From Penium margaritaceum (taxonomy: Eukaryota > Streptophyta > Zygnematophyceae > Desmidiales > Peniaceae), in the NCBI GenBank assembly GCA_023375785.1, contig SZWC01000523.1:10423-74422 (forward strand): a stretch of DNA of 64,000 bases, given 5' to 3'. A program made the position numbers and the translations under genes. The notes under the pieces are model-generated. The model was not told the DNA's origin. It searched no databases and saw only the letters and a list, made by a program, of their open reading frames with translations. Numbering within the stretch: the stretch's first letter is position 1; each line of letters begins with the position of its first letter. This document shows positions 22,140 to 32,719 of the stretch, one piece after another.

Positions 22140-22871
22140 TATAAGAAATGTGGTTCCAACGTGGCCTGACCACGTCCTGAGGTTCACAACTCTTTTGGGC
22201 AGCAGTCTTAGACGAAGTGTGTGCTTTCTGGTCGCCACACACTATGTGAGCAGAAATCTGACGGAATTCAGCAACACCCAAAGTTCGAAGGGCTGGGGAT
22301 CAATTTTGAGTGGATTACTGGACACAAAAAACATCAGAAAACTTATAGTGCTAGTCAAAAGCTTTCCAACGCACCAAACCGCGTGCGATTTGGACCACCG
22401 TAGCGCCTGATACGCGATTCGGAGTGTATCATTGAGTCTCTGTCCCTGACAGAGCACTAGCGTGAGTGACGGGTGCCCGAAGCGCCCTGGACCCCAATGA
22501 AGCATCACACCGCCATTCCGAAGGGCCCATGGCTCCAATGAACCATGAGATATTGCTGCTAGCATCTCCCAAGGGGCGCTTCGGCCATGGTGTGCGTGGT
22601 GGGAGTCGAAATGGTCACCGCCGGATCAATTTTCCGGCCGGTTCCAAGTCTGCCGTCCAAACCCGGACGGCCAGCACCACCTCCCAACTTTGACGGACCA
22701 TAACTCCCTCAATTCTTAGCCGATTGCTGTGATTCAAATTGCAGCTGGTCCAGCGTGTCCTCTAGTTTCTACAACATCCATCCATGCATGCAAACATGAA
22801 CTGTACAAGGATCTGGAGCCATCACCCTGAAAACGGCAACTCCATGGCATGGCACGGGGCAATATGTAACA
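22140..22871 (-). mobile_element. Element B 5' LTR
   Basis: 732 bp. Ends match the 3' LTR except that the inner terminus reads CTTATA instead of CTAACA in element sense. The conserved 25-bp block is at 22223-22247. Most differences from the other LTR are transitions. Confidence 0.95.
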
Positions 22872-22876
22872 ATTGT
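22872..22876. repeat. Target-site duplication of element B (right)
   Basis: ATTGT, identical to 17130-17134. The codons around it (Asp-Pro-Thr-His-Cys, then Arg-Val-Leu) join in frame when one copy is kept, which identifies the pre-insertion site in element A. Confidence 0.95.
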
Positions 22877-23623
22877 CGTGTCCTTGAGTCTAGCAATGCG
22901 CTCTTCTTTGAGCACTTGTTTGAATGTGATATCCCTTGCTTCACAGCTGGGTCCCTCTCTCCGCCTTTCCGGGATGGGGATGGTACTTCTCCCTCTCGCT
23001 CCTCTGTTCTCCCCTCTATGCGACTATCATCACCATCTGCCTCCTCTGAGAACTCCGCCTCCTCTGATCCCTCTGTTGCTTCTATTCCCTCTGCCTTCTC
23101 TGAACACCCACCTCCTCTGAGCCCTCTGTCAACCGTACACCCTCTTCTTCCTCGGAGCCCTCCACTCCCTCTTTGCCCCCATATCTCCGAGTCCTCTGCA
23201 ACCTCTGCTGCACCTTCTCCCTCTGCGCCCAAGTGCTCCTGCTCTCCTACTATGTTATCACCGCCTGTGCCCTCTATGGATCATGCGCCTGATTCTCGTG
23301 TCTCCTTAATGCCTCGTTTCTCAACCTACAGACACGGTGGTCGCCTCCGAGCACTCTTGTCTCACTCCCATCCTGTTGTCTCAGGTGACCCTGGCTTCCG
23401 TGCTCTTGGTCTCGTGACGTTTGCGTTGCCCACTACTCGATCTGTGGTACATCCCAGTACTGCTCTTGGCTACTCCCTCATTGAGCAAGAGTTTTGCCTA
23501 ACCTTTTCTTCATCTGTGGTTGGGTATGTTGCCTCGTGCTTTACTACTGCTGGTCTCTCTCCCCTTTCACCTGAACCTCTAACTGTGCAGGCTGCCCGCA
23601 CAGCAACCGAATCTCTTGTGTAG
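22877..23623 (+). pseudogene. Element A integrase C-terminus and Ser/Pro linker
   Basis: Directly after element B the frame reads RVLESSNALFFEH, the standard end of the Copia integrase region (V.VSRDVTFDE in relatives). A 200-residue Ser/Pro-rich linker follows. It ends ALGYSLIEQEFCLTFSSSV..., which corresponds to the segment before RT. A TAG at about 23621 closes the frame, but homology continues in the same frame. Confidence 0.75.
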
Positions 23624-24358
23624 GAGGAAGCAATGAAAGCTGAACTTGATGCTCAGTCTGAGCATGGCGTGTATGAACTTGTAGACCTCCCACCGGGCTG
23701 CAAAGCAGTAGCCGCCAAATGGGTGTATCGATGCTAGCTGAACCATGATTTCACCGTCGAACGGTACAAGGCACGCCTTACAGAAAAGGGCTTCTCTCAA
23801 GTCCCTGGAATTGACTTTGCTGAGGCATTTGCTCCCATGGGTCGATACACCACTGCTAGGGTACTGCTTAGTATTGTGGCTCGGCATGACTAGGAACTGG
23901 AATAGATGGACATCAACAATACCTTTCTACATGGCAAGCTCGGCGAGGAAATCTACATGGTGGAACCCCCTTGCTTCTCTAACGACACAAATCGAGTGTG
24001 GCATTTGCGCAAGGCCCTCTATGGGATAAAGCAGTCCCCACGTTGCTGGAACCAAGAGATCACAGCGATCCTGGAAAAAGGAGGCTTTTGAAGAAGCAGT
24101 GTATATCCTGTCCTGTTCCTTAATGCTCCCACCAAGCCACTTGTTGCCATCCTTGTCTATGTGGATGATCTCCTGATTGCTTCCCCAGACGTCACATCCG
24201 TCAAAGGTGCAAAGTCTCTTTTACGGTCAGCATGCAAGATGAAGAACCTTGGCCCAGTGCGCATCTTTCTAGGCATGGAGCTAGAGTGTGACCGCACATG
24301 TCATACCCTGCACGTTCACCAAGCTGCTTACATCCGCAGCTTGGATGTTGTCCCTTGA
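23624..24358 (+). pseudogene. Element A reverse transcriptase, truncated
   Basis: Readable RT motifs are [47 protein letters not shown] (Asp kept, though KTAF is changed), LYGIKQSPRCWN, and the catalytic YVDDLLIAS. The thumb ends at YIRSLDVVP, after which unrelated sequence starts. At least four in-frame stops are present. RNase H is absent. Confidence 0.85.
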
Positions 24359-25760
24359 ACTCATAAATAATTACACAAGTTCTAAAAAATCCAATGGATT
24401 CGGACTATTAGGTGACCTATTTTAGTGTCATTTACCCGGAGTGGGCTACGTTTGACCTTAACCGAGTGATTTTCGACAGAGAAAGATTAAATTTCTTCCT
24501 CTTGGCTTTGAGACATAGGTCGGGTCAAAGTCGGACATATTTGACGTGTTCAGTCACTCCTCATGCCCCTGCTCCTCATCCCCCCACCTCCCTTGCAACT
24601 ATGAAGTGTATGTGGGAATTGTATGGGAAGGTGCACAATAAGGTGCACGCATCTCCGGCTGGAAATTGCACTCGTGCATATTCAGTCCTGCAACGTCTGC
24701 AAACATTCCGATATGTGCTTATGGAAATATTTCTTTGACGTACACTTCTGAGGTCCTCCATTGTTCTTACCGTGCGACGATTGTGCGCTTAACGAATAAA
24801 ATACATCGCTGATTGCACGATGCATCCGCACTTCTGTACTGCAGAGGCAAGGCCTATTTTTTCTCATTGCAATTGTTTGCAAACTGCAGAGTGAAGGCAG
24901 AGTGGAGAGGATCAAAAGCCGTCGGATCGCGCAACCGAACAGACGACGCAGGAGTACTTCATCTATTTTTTTTTTTTACTTCTTGTTATAACGTTAAGTT
25001 CTGTGAATTTTTTCCAGAGAGCTTAAGTCATTCAATCACGATATCCGACGGCGAGTGTTCTTCAAATAATGTATGACTCCCGATGTCCACGAACAGCTGA
25101 TTGCAAAAACGTCAGTGATGAAGTACAATAAAAACGCCAAATCTGACGACTGAATATGCCCAGACGTCGATCTTGCTTTGTCGATGACCGGGATGCTTTG
25201 TATCTTCCTGAGCACTAGTGAAAATTTTCCTGTCCTTCACGTCCTATTTGACGTTAACTTTAGCGTACAAAAGCCTCGTGCACTTCTCAGCCGGAGAGGG
25301 GGGGGGGGGGTGGGTGAGAAGTTGAATTCGGATGCTTCATCCCCCCCCTCCCCCCCCCGCCACCATTAAAGTGTACAGTGGGAATGCATACGGAAGTGGA
25401 AATTCCTTGCAGTAGATGAAGAAATGAAATGCGTGATAAAGTGCATTAGAGAACCTGCATGGAAAAGTACATGCTGACATAGCTTAGTGTCCTGCACCTT
25501 CTCATTCACTCCCCACGTGAACTCTACAGGTTAGTTGGAGAGGGGGGGGGGGGATTCCAAGCAAACAGTAAACAAAGTCTGATATAGACCATGTTGTTGG
25601 ATCTAAATGGAGACGTCTATCTTGCGCCTCACAGGAATGTTTGGGAGTTGAAATCAATGTCATGGAGTCCACTGCAAAATAGTGTAGCCAGGAATAGGCC
25701 ATCTAACAGTCTCATCACATTATGAACTATAGATACGTTCATAGAAATGCAGATTTTCTA
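24359..25760. repeat. G-run/C-run repeat region flanking truncated element A
   Basis: No coding domain is seen. G-runs at about 25299-25310 and 25543-25553 and C-runs at about 25341-25360 are flanked by GTGTA/TACACT-type and CATTCACTCCCC blocks like those in the 13.6-16.27-kb insertion. It is likely a second member of that repeat family and may have caused the truncation of element A. Confidence 0.45.
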
Positions 25761-26490
25761 GAAACATAATAATTTGAGATAGGGATATTTTTTCACGTGA
25801 GAAATCTTTTTTTTTTCTGCTAATTGTTACACACATGTATGAATCTTCCTTGTAAAAACAATGCTACAAAATGAAGCTTCATAAAGTTCTCATATATATA
25901 TATATGTATGTATATACATATTATCATATTGAAGCAAGAGAAACTTCCTCAAAACCAAGGCGATCTTCCCTTGTAAGAAGTGCACGGAAAATTTGACGCC
26001 TATGTGTATTGGAAGGTTCTCACCACTTTCATAGCCCGCTAATTAAATGTCAAGAAATTTCTCTGTAGTTTCTTGTGTATTGTTAAGGTAGGTGTACACT
26101 GATTGATGAGTGCATGAATTATCGGTGATTGGTTCTAAATGACCACCAAAGGGGGTGCCATTGATGTTACCTCCCTTCAGAAAAGTGAAGGTTGCATGCA
26201 ACAGGACAGAGTGAGCGATGCCACAAGGGCATCACAAGAGTCGAAAACCTGAATATTCTCAGGGCTACAGAACTTCTAAGTTTTTGACTCAGAAGAAAAA
26301 CTCAGGGAGGACAAAGACAACTGCAGGGAGACTAACTGCCTTTGACTTGTTCCTCAGGGAGCCTAGTGAAGGCGATACTAACCCATACCCGAGCAAGATG
26401 GAGGTCTGCACTATGACCATACCAACACTAAAACAATGTTATGCAACGGGGTAATAGGCCATAAGGAAATGGATTCAATTGCAAATTGGA
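25761..26490. repeat. AT-rich spacer with TA/TATG microsatellite
   Basis: A TATATATATATATGTATGTATATACATA-like tract (about 25891-25920; shown here only by type) lies in AT-rich sequence. No gene is seen. Confidence 0.6.
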
Positions 26491-26493
26491 GAG

Positions 26494-27690
26494 TTATTCT
26501 GGACTCAACAAGAAGGTTGTGATATCATTAACAAGAGTGTTGGTCTGGCGGTCAGAAGAATTGCTTTTCTGTGATGTGTACGGAGTAGAGAGCTTTATGC
26601 GGACCCCTTGAGACTGGAGAAAATGGACAGTGCAACCCATGAATTCCCCACCAAGATCAAAGAATAATTCTAAAATGTTATGCTGGCAAGCGCGCTCAGC
26701 CTGGACAACTGAAGAATCGGTCATCAGCCCAACATCACTCTTCTGGAAAAGGGCAGTGCTAATGAAATAAATATGATCAATCTATTATTCAGAGCACAAA
26801 GCTGCCAATACCACCCAAGAACTCATCCCAATGACATCTGCACGGACAAGTGCAAGTGGGCAAAGTGTCATGGACTCAAGAGTGGAAACGGGTGATGAAA
26901 GTTTACTCGCTTGCAATCAAGAAATTCAGCCGTGCAAGGGGCAGTGAATGTGTTGGGGTCAAGACTGAAACAGACTAATGATAGGTGGTATGCATGTGGC
27001 AGAGGTGGCAATGCAGTACAATTGTGTTCTCAACTGAAAGTGATGATGCAATGGGCATGTGCACTGTAACCGCAGGATTAGGTGAGGGTGCACACCAAGG
27101 TACACAATATAGCTTGTCACAAAGCAACTCATTGTTGGTGCCTTAAACATCAATGGCAGTGATAGAAAGCAAGCTGACCTCCAGAGCAAGCACCAAAGGT
27201 ACATCAGTTAAATGTATATCACCTGCTGGAAAAAAAAAGCTCACAATACCAATGCCTCACACCTCCAGCATCTGGTTGGATCCAGTGCAGATAAAGTGGA
27301 ATGCACCAATAGTCTCAACGGGGAAAAATGTAGCAGGAGAAAAATCCACATTATGCATGGTTCGATAGTCAATGATCTAGAATCCATTTGCCACATGAGA
27401 TGGGGATTTCCCATGACATGCATCAATGCTGCAAACAAAAGCAAAGGAACTTTGTGCCTGTCCACATTCCACAACCAGAAGATACGGCAAAGTAAACGAA
27501 AACTAGTTCTCAATCCAATCTTCAGGCAGTACAACTCCACCATGTAACGTGCCCCAGAGGGGCACGTTGTGTGATGGGTTTGTATGGTGACCCCCGTATT
27601 TTTCAACAAAATGCACAAAAGAAGGGATATCCTGAGGTTGACACAAGAGAGTGAGAGAGGAGGCTGGAGCAGATGTGCCTGAACCATGCA
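26494..27690 (-). pseudogene. Old Copia protease-integrase remnant
   Basis: On the minus strand, FHFICTGSNQMLEV.GIGIVSF resembles the A-type protease strand GTGSGQ.LPI.GVG. Farther along, CHLCHMHT is a decayed form of the HX3H region. LELFFDLGGEFMGC and RIKLSTPYTSQKSNSSDRQTN correspond to the RSD.GGEF and TPYTPQQNGVAER.N integrase core; Phe-Asp-Leu retains the second Asp. Many stops and shifts are present. The order 27.7 to 26.5 kb is the expected protease-to-integrase direction. No LTRs were identified. Confidence 0.65.
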
Positions 27691-28132
27691 GTGACCTGAT
27701 GGACAACTCAGACTGCTGGTGGTGCCCCCTCACCCTTCACACGGAAACAGAGGACAAGCTGTGGAAGGGCCTTCTCTGTGAGTGGTGTCGTGGCAGCACT
27801 CTCCCCCCTCAGCACATCAGCACATCACCTTCACTCATTCTCACATGGCTTTCAACTGGTAGACATGTGACATGCTCGCACTGGATGGAATAAATTGGAA
27901 GGGGGAGGGAGGTTGGGAGGTCCAAGTGATCCCGCTAGCACAACATAACTCTATCAACAAGTACAACATGGTGCAGCTACTCACAGGAAACTCCGAACAA
28001 CTCCGCCCGCCAGATCACCTCCATCCTTCACACAATCATCACCAGAATAGAACACAATCAATTCCTGAACTGTGGTATCGGATTGTGCAAAAATCTTGGA
28101 GGAAGCACTGGATCACTAACTCATGTCACAAC

Positions 28133-28170
28133 GACAACACTTTCCCATAACTGTGTGGGAAAGTGTTGTC
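28133..28170. repeat. Perfect hairpin, 15-bp arms, 8-base loop
   Basis: GACAACACTTTCCCA at 28133-28147 and TGGGAAAGTGTTGTC at 28156-28170 are exact reverse complements. No T-run or element end adjoins it. Confidence 0.9.
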
Positions 28171-28214
28171 ACAGCAGAAGACTGGGTAACCCAAGATTAT
28201 GAGGCCCTTTACCC

Positions 28215-28538
28215 CGAGCTTCTGCATGGGTTTGGCACGCTGATGCTCTTCGTGGTGATCTAACATATCAAGCGCCTCGTATCTTAGAAGAAGCCTTAGC
28301 ACACAACAAAGCCAAGATCAATCAAGATATGCGAGCGAGACTCAAGCTGGTCAGGGATATCAAGCTACAGTTGTTGGTTGATGAATTTCCCACTGACTTT
28401 GGGTAAATGCAGGACAACCTGCTCATGAATTTTGGACTAGAACTCTCCCCGTCTTGGGATGATGTCTTCTACCACTGGGTAATAGATCTTGACCAAAGTC
28501 TAGTCAGATTCAGGGGGGTTGTCAAAAGAGGAATCTGA
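28215..28538 (+). pseudogene. Unrecognised coding remnant
   Basis: A 107-codon frame broken by one TAA (28404-28406) has strongly protein-like composition: AWVWHADALRGDLTYQAP, then a basic helix-rich segment ending LLVDEFPTDFG, the stop, and then SPSWDDVFYHWVIDLDQSLV. It falls between two perfect hairpins. I do not recognise the family. Even amino-acid use and good codon periodicity across the stop suggest a once-functional exon or transposon protein. Confidence 0.4.
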
Positions 28539-28541
28539 CAA

Positions 28542-28575
28542 GACATAACCCCTAACATAAGTTAGGGGTTATGTC
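28542..28575. repeat. Perfect hairpin, 15-bp arms, 4-base loop
   Basis: GACATAACCCCTAAC at 28542-28556 and GTTAGGGGTTATGTC at 28561-28575 are exact reverse complements. It begins three bases after the TGA of the unrecognised coding remnant. A CCCTAAC/GTTAGGG resemblance to telomere-type sequence is only one unit long and not significant. Confidence 0.9.
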
Positions 28576-29333
28576 CAAGTTCAAGTTCAAGTCCAAGTTC
28601 TCAACAACGGTTCAGGACCCGGACCAGACCACCTTGACCACCACTCTTTTGACCTTTATGACCAATTGTGCATCATCCCCTAACAAAAGGACACCTGTCA
28701 CATGAGTCCGGCTAGCGGAAAGAAGCCGTTGCACTGCTCGTTTGGCTTCTCTGTATGTACAAAGCATGTTCATCCCCTTGAGTTTAACCCAAAAATTCTT
28801 CTCATCCTTTTTTTCTTTGGTTCTGCGTCTCTCACCACCGTGCCTCCACCCTGAAATTCCTCACGTGCTCATTTTCTATAAGCCATTATCTCACCATTTT
28901 CTTGCAGCTCTTTGCTCCGTCACTCTGCTCCTCCACTCAGCTCTGCAAAAGTATCTGTTCCTGCCTTCTGCATTCTGTGGGTGTGTCCTTGTCTACCTTG
29001 GAATCTGTTACTCGACCTCACATCTGATGCCTGCCATTCTCCATTTCTGGCGATTCTTTTGCTCTTGCCTCTAACTTTCAGCTCTTATGACATTGCTACT
29101 CTTCCGTGCATTCCATCGCTTCTGTCTGATTCTACCCTTGCTTGTTCCTAGCGTCTACTTCTTCTGAAAGAAACCTCCTTATTCTATGGATGAAGGAAAT
29201 GAGGAGTGGAAAGTTTAATTTTAGCATTTAGTTAGCGAAATGGACACTGGCTTCACCACTTCTTTACCCATTGGTTGGCTCCAGCAGAAGCTCAAAATGT
29301 ATGTCATTACGTGGAGAAACACTTGCCTGGGGT
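28576..29333. other. No supported gene
   Basis: C/T-rich plus-strand sequence with a 110-codon open frame (28742-29074) that has hydrophobic, Leu/Ser-rich content but no recognised domain. It runs up to the element C target duplication at 29334. Confidence 0.3.
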
Positions 29334-29338
29334 AGATG

Positions 29339-30046
29339 TGTTGGCCAGAGGGTAAGTGTACACCCTGGAGGCTCCCTAGCACTGGCTGGTTCACACCACC
29401 AACTATTTTTGGAGAGACAGAGACTGTGGAAGCAACTGCTTCCAAGGATGGCAGAAAACTGGTCAGAGAGTGTGGCAATAGTTTTGGCCTCAATTGACTG
29501 GGAATTAACTCTTGATCAAGGCTCACAAGTAATGGCATTTTATAGCCACTGATCTACGCTTTCCAGAGCACCAAAGCATGCCAGAGTGGAAGCTTCCTAG
29601 CAGATTCCATGACTTCTAGAGTGTCCCTTGGTAGGCAGTGCTTTTCCCACGTAGAAAGGCATCCCTTCCCTCCTCTAGAAGCTTCTTTCCCTTCCTAGAT
29701 TACTCTGTTTGATTCTAGTAGGTGGGAAGGTATCCAGAAGACCAGGAAACCTCTAGATGCCTTGAAGACCAAGCTACCTCTTCTAGAAGGTGTGCCACCT
29801 TCCTAGACCCTCACATAGCCTTCTAGAAACTCAAATCCAGTGCAGCAGACTGTAGAAGTTGAGCTAGTTTCCTAGCACCTATTTTCCACCTCCCTTGAGG
29901 AAGGGCAGACATTAATCTTGTGGGACTTGAATCCAGGCCCCTGCCTTTCGAGGTAGACACCATTAACCACTAAGCCACTTGGGCTTGTCTTTTAAGTGTC
30001 CCTTTTCGGACTCACTCCTGCCATGGTGAGGAGCACAACTCCAACA
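29339..30046 (-). mobile_element. Element C 3' LTR
   Basis: 708 bp, TGTTGG to CCAACA. Aligned with 34889-35634 throughout, including multiple TTCTAGA-type blocks. It contains a tRNA-like box A/box B pair at 29922-29977. Short open frames inside it are not genes. Confidence 0.95.
29922..29977 (-). promoter_or_regulatory. tRNA-like internal Pol III promoter in LTR (copy 1)
   Basis: In element sense, TGGCTTAGTGGTTAATGG fits a box A and, about 43 bases downstream, GGATTCAAGTCCC fits a box B with one deviation. The spacing is that of a tRNA gene or tRNA-derived SINE head. It starts about 70 bp from the LTR 5' end. It is not a functional tRNA: no convincing acceptor stem was found. Confidence 0.6.
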
Positions 30047-30058
30047 ATCTCCCCTTTG
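30047..30058 (-). other. Element C polypurine tract
   Basis: In element sense GCAAAGGGGAGAT directly precedes the 3' LTR start TGTTGG. Confidence 0.85.
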
Positions 30059-30223
30059 CGCATCACCCATGGCAGTTGTCCATGCTCATCCTGCAACTCA
30101 AGCGGTGTGGGAAAGCCCAAGCTCCATGCAAGTAGCATCATGCCTTTCCTTGGGTTGCGCCTTTGTCATGGCATCAACAAGTATGTGCTTTGTGCCACAG
30201 TGCACAAGCACCACATCACCCTT

Positions 30224-30828
30224 CGGCGAAGTTACGGGGTACCCCGTTTTCAAACTTCGAAAGCGCTTTCCACCCCGTGCGGCAGAATTTTATTACCATC
30301 CGCCCTGGGTATCGGTTTTTGATCTCAAGGAGCCCCGACGGTTAATATTTGAGCTCATGCTGCCTCGTAGCCAGTGTTTTAGACACAAGGTATCCCGTAC
30401 ATGGTCATTTTGCCTAAGTGTCCATTTTACGATTTCGGCGTATTATCGCAATGTAAACATTTTTCTGATATACTTTTCTGTCGGCACGGAGACGGGATAG
30501 TGTTCAACTTTCATGACGAAAACGAGGCCTTGCGATGCGAGCTGGCCTTATATTTTTGCTGACATTTTCGAAATGGTTGTCTTTTCCTATTTCAGGCGGA
30601 GTATTTCATTACATTCTAAATACCCCGTCATTTCGGGGTATTTCGAATCGACACAAAGTACCCCGCGGGGCACGACTGTTCCACACGGGGCATCTTATGA
30701 CCAAGTTTTGAAGTCGGGGTTCTCTGTACTCAAAATATAGATTCCGGGGCATATTATTCCCAAAATTTCGAGGTCGGGGGGTTTAGCGATACCGGTGCCC
30801 AAACCCGGGGTACCTGGATATTTTCCTG
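30224..30828. mobile_element. GGGGTA/TACCCC-rich insertion, copy 2, with 10-bp TSD
   Basis: A 605-bp segment flanked by CATCACCCTT at 30214-30223 and 30829-30838; removing it and one repeat restores the RNase H-to-PPT region of element C. It is AT-rich, studded with GGGGTA, TACCCC and GGGTACCCC islands, and encodes no recognisable protein. It is related to 4235-4790. Both ends carry a GGTACCCCG-type string in inverted orientation a few bases in (GGGGTACCCCG near 30236; CCCGGGGTACC near 30806), a weak terminal-inverted-repeat candidate. A 10-bp duplication suggests a Mutator-like (8-11 bp) superfamily, but this is inference. Confidence 0.75.
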
Positions 30829-31183
30829 CATCACCCTTTGCAACAAGGTCACGTGCAAAGTGACGCCTAATTTCTATGTGCTCGGTCCTTCGGTGTAGCA
30901 CAGGGCTCTTTTTCATGCTGATGGCGCTCATGTTGTCAACGTGGAGCGTTGTTGGTTTCTTTTGCGCCCCCCCAATCTCCTTGAGCAATCGCCGCAGCCA
31001 TAACGCCTCCTTTGCGGCATCCGCGAGCGTGATATACTCCGCCTCAGTGCTGGACAGCGCCACACAGTCCTGTTTCCGGCTTGCCCAAGACACCGCTGCA
31101 CCACCAAGTTCAAATACATAGCCTGTTGTTGACTTGCGGTTATCAATATCATCTGCCCAGTCAGCATCACAGTAGCCAACCAA
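30829..31183 (-). pseudogene. Element C RNase H, disrupted
   Basis: [34 protein letters not shown] and [16 protein letters not shown] are the four RNase H landmarks in order, all acidic catalytic positions present. The frame runs out of homology at DLVAKGD, exactly at the 30829 insertion border. A stop separates it from RT at about 31199. Confidence 0.88.
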
Positions 31184-31198
31184 CTCTAGGGAGTCAGT

Positions 31199-31948
31199 CT
31201 AAGCTCCTCCTCCAAACACAAGACGTGATTGTTTCGTCGTCATCAAGTAGCGGAGGATTCTCTTGACCGCTTGCCAATGTAGCGGCCCCAGATCAGCAAC
31301 ATAGCGGCTCACTTGTCCCTCGGCAAAGGTAAGATCAGGCCGCGTTGCCACCATGGCGTTCATTATGCTGCCAACTACGGACTGGTACAGTACTCCAGCC
31401 ATCTCCTCCTTCTCGTCCTCCGTGCTTGGGCCCATTCTCGAGCTCAACTCACATGTCGTTGTCATAGATGTGCCAATGGGGTTACACTCCTCCATGTTGT
31501 AGCGGCGGAGCACCTCCTGAACATATTTTTCTTGTCCCATCTCCAGCGTGCGTGCTTTGCAGTCCCTCTTGATGGTGATGCCTAGGTAGTAGTCTAGCTC
31601 GCCCATATCCGTCATCTTGAATTGGCTACCAAGCTGTTGCTTCAGGTTCTTGAGCTTCCCCTCATCCGAAGACACAAGGATGAGGTCATCCATGTAGATG
31701 AAAAAAATTTGGTGGTGCTCTGGCTGCTTGCACACATACACACTATGATCCGCCTCGCAGCGCTTGAAGCCAAGCTCACTCATGAAACTGTCCATCTTGA
31801 GGTACCACAGGAGGGGAGCTTGCTTCAGTCCATAGAGAGCCTTGCAAAGCCGGCACACCTTCCCTTGCAACTCATCCACCCCCTCCGGCACCTCCATGTA
31901 GACTTCCTTGTCCAGGTCACCGTTGAGGAACACAGTTTTCACGTCCAT
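31199..31948 (-). pseudogene. Element C reverse transcriptase palm/thumb
   Basis: MDVKTVFLNGDLDKE (catalytic Asp retained), LYGLKQAPLLWY and IYMDDLILVSS are seen: the active site is YMDD rather than the usual Copia YVDD. MGELDYYLGI and the thumb motif YVQEVLRRYNMEECNP follow. It is preceded by a TAG immediately before MDVKTV, which separates it from the fingers region on the 31949-32719 frame. Confidence 0.9.
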
Positions 31949-32719
31949 TTAGTGGATTTCATAGTCGCGTACCACTGCCACCGAGAGGATAGTGTGGATG
32001 GAGGAAAACTTGGCCACTGGTCTGAAGTTCTTGTCATAGTGCTCCCCTTTTCTCTGGGCATACCCTTTCGCCACAAGCCGCGCCTTGTACCGCTCCACCT
32101 TCCCCTCCTTTGTGATTTTCTTCTGGAAGACCCACTTGAAGCAGATAACTTTCTTGCCCTCCGGCCGGTCAACCAGATCCCAAGTGTCGTTCTCCTCGTG
32201 GAAGGCGAGCTCAGATTTTATTCCTCCCTCCCACTCAACTCCATCCATCTGCTGCAGTGCCTCCTTTATAGATTCAGGCTCCTCTTTCATGAAGAAGGCT
32301 TGTGCAAACCCAGTCCAAATGCCCTTGTCGGCATCATACCTCTTGGTCCTTCTCCGCACACGGCTGCTCGTGTGGGTCTGTTGAGTCAGTTGTTGCTTCT
32401 GCCCCCTCTCAATGCCATCCTCTCCAAGTGCCTGCTCCTCCTCTCTTGGAGCTCTTGGAGACACTGGCCGGCTCCCCGTCTCTTGGTCCAGCTCCAGTGC
32501 TTCGGACTCCTCATCCAAATGAGCTGGAGTAAATTCTGCCGCTCGCCCTTCCCTTGGACGATCCTCTCCGATTGGAGCTACTGCAAGGACGTCACCCTCA
32601 TTCACGTCCTCCGGTGTCTCTCCCTGAAGGAGTGGCATAAACTCCCCTCTCGTGGAGAGACCTGTCTCCTTGTCCTTCCAACGGCTTTTCTTGTCAAATG
32701 TGATATTGCGACTCCGCAC
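31949..32719 (-). pseudogene. Element C integrase tail, linker and RT fingers
   Basis: It starts RNITFDKKSRW, the end of the integrase C-terminal motif (SRDVxFDE in relatives). A 140-residue acidic, Pro-rich linker follows, then ALQQMDGVEWEGGIKSEL, KWVFQKKITKEG and YKARLVAKGYAQRKGEHYD of the RT fingers. It is in the same direction as, and directly joined to, the RT palm frame apart from one stop. Confidence 0.85.

Larger units (their letters stand above)
17135..22871 (-). mobile_element. Element B: near-complete Ty1/Copia retrotransposon
   Basis: The 5737-bp element has two 732-bp LTRs of equal length, perfect TGTTA/TAACA outer ends and a perfect 5-bp ATTGT target duplication (17130-17134 and 22872-22876). 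It lies in element A's pol; A's reading frame resumes after one ATTGT. Order on the minus strand is 5' LTR, half-tRNA PBS, gag-protease-integrase frame, RT-RNase H frame, PPT, 3' LTR. Defects seen are one stop plus a frameshift between integrase and RT, and Asn for the second integrase Asp. About 30 LTR mismatches by eye indicate a moderately young insertion. Confidence 0.97.
10150..24358 (+). mobile_element. Element A: degraded Ty1/Copia retrotransposon, nested and 3'-truncated
   Basis: Plus-strand order is PBS, gag-like frames, zinc knuckle, protease, integrase, reverse transcriptase, the Ty1/Copia order. The 5' LTR lies upstream of 10145 with an undefined start. The internal region is interrupted at about 13600-16270 by G/C-run repeats and at 17135-22871 by element B. 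Sequence continues in frame across B once one copy of the ATTGT duplication is removed. The element breaks off in the RT thumb near 24358, and RNase H, PPT and 3' LTR are absent. Several stops and frameshifts make it a dead copy, the oldest in this nest. Confidence 0.85.

Noticed and set aside
28542-28575. Interstitial telomeric repeat (CCCTAAC)
   Set aside because: Only one unit per arm; it is a hairpin, not a repeat array.
29922-29977. Genuine tRNA gene
   Set aside because: Boxes A and B are present but no paired acceptor stem or credible anticodon loop could be built, and both copies are at the same place in two LTRs.
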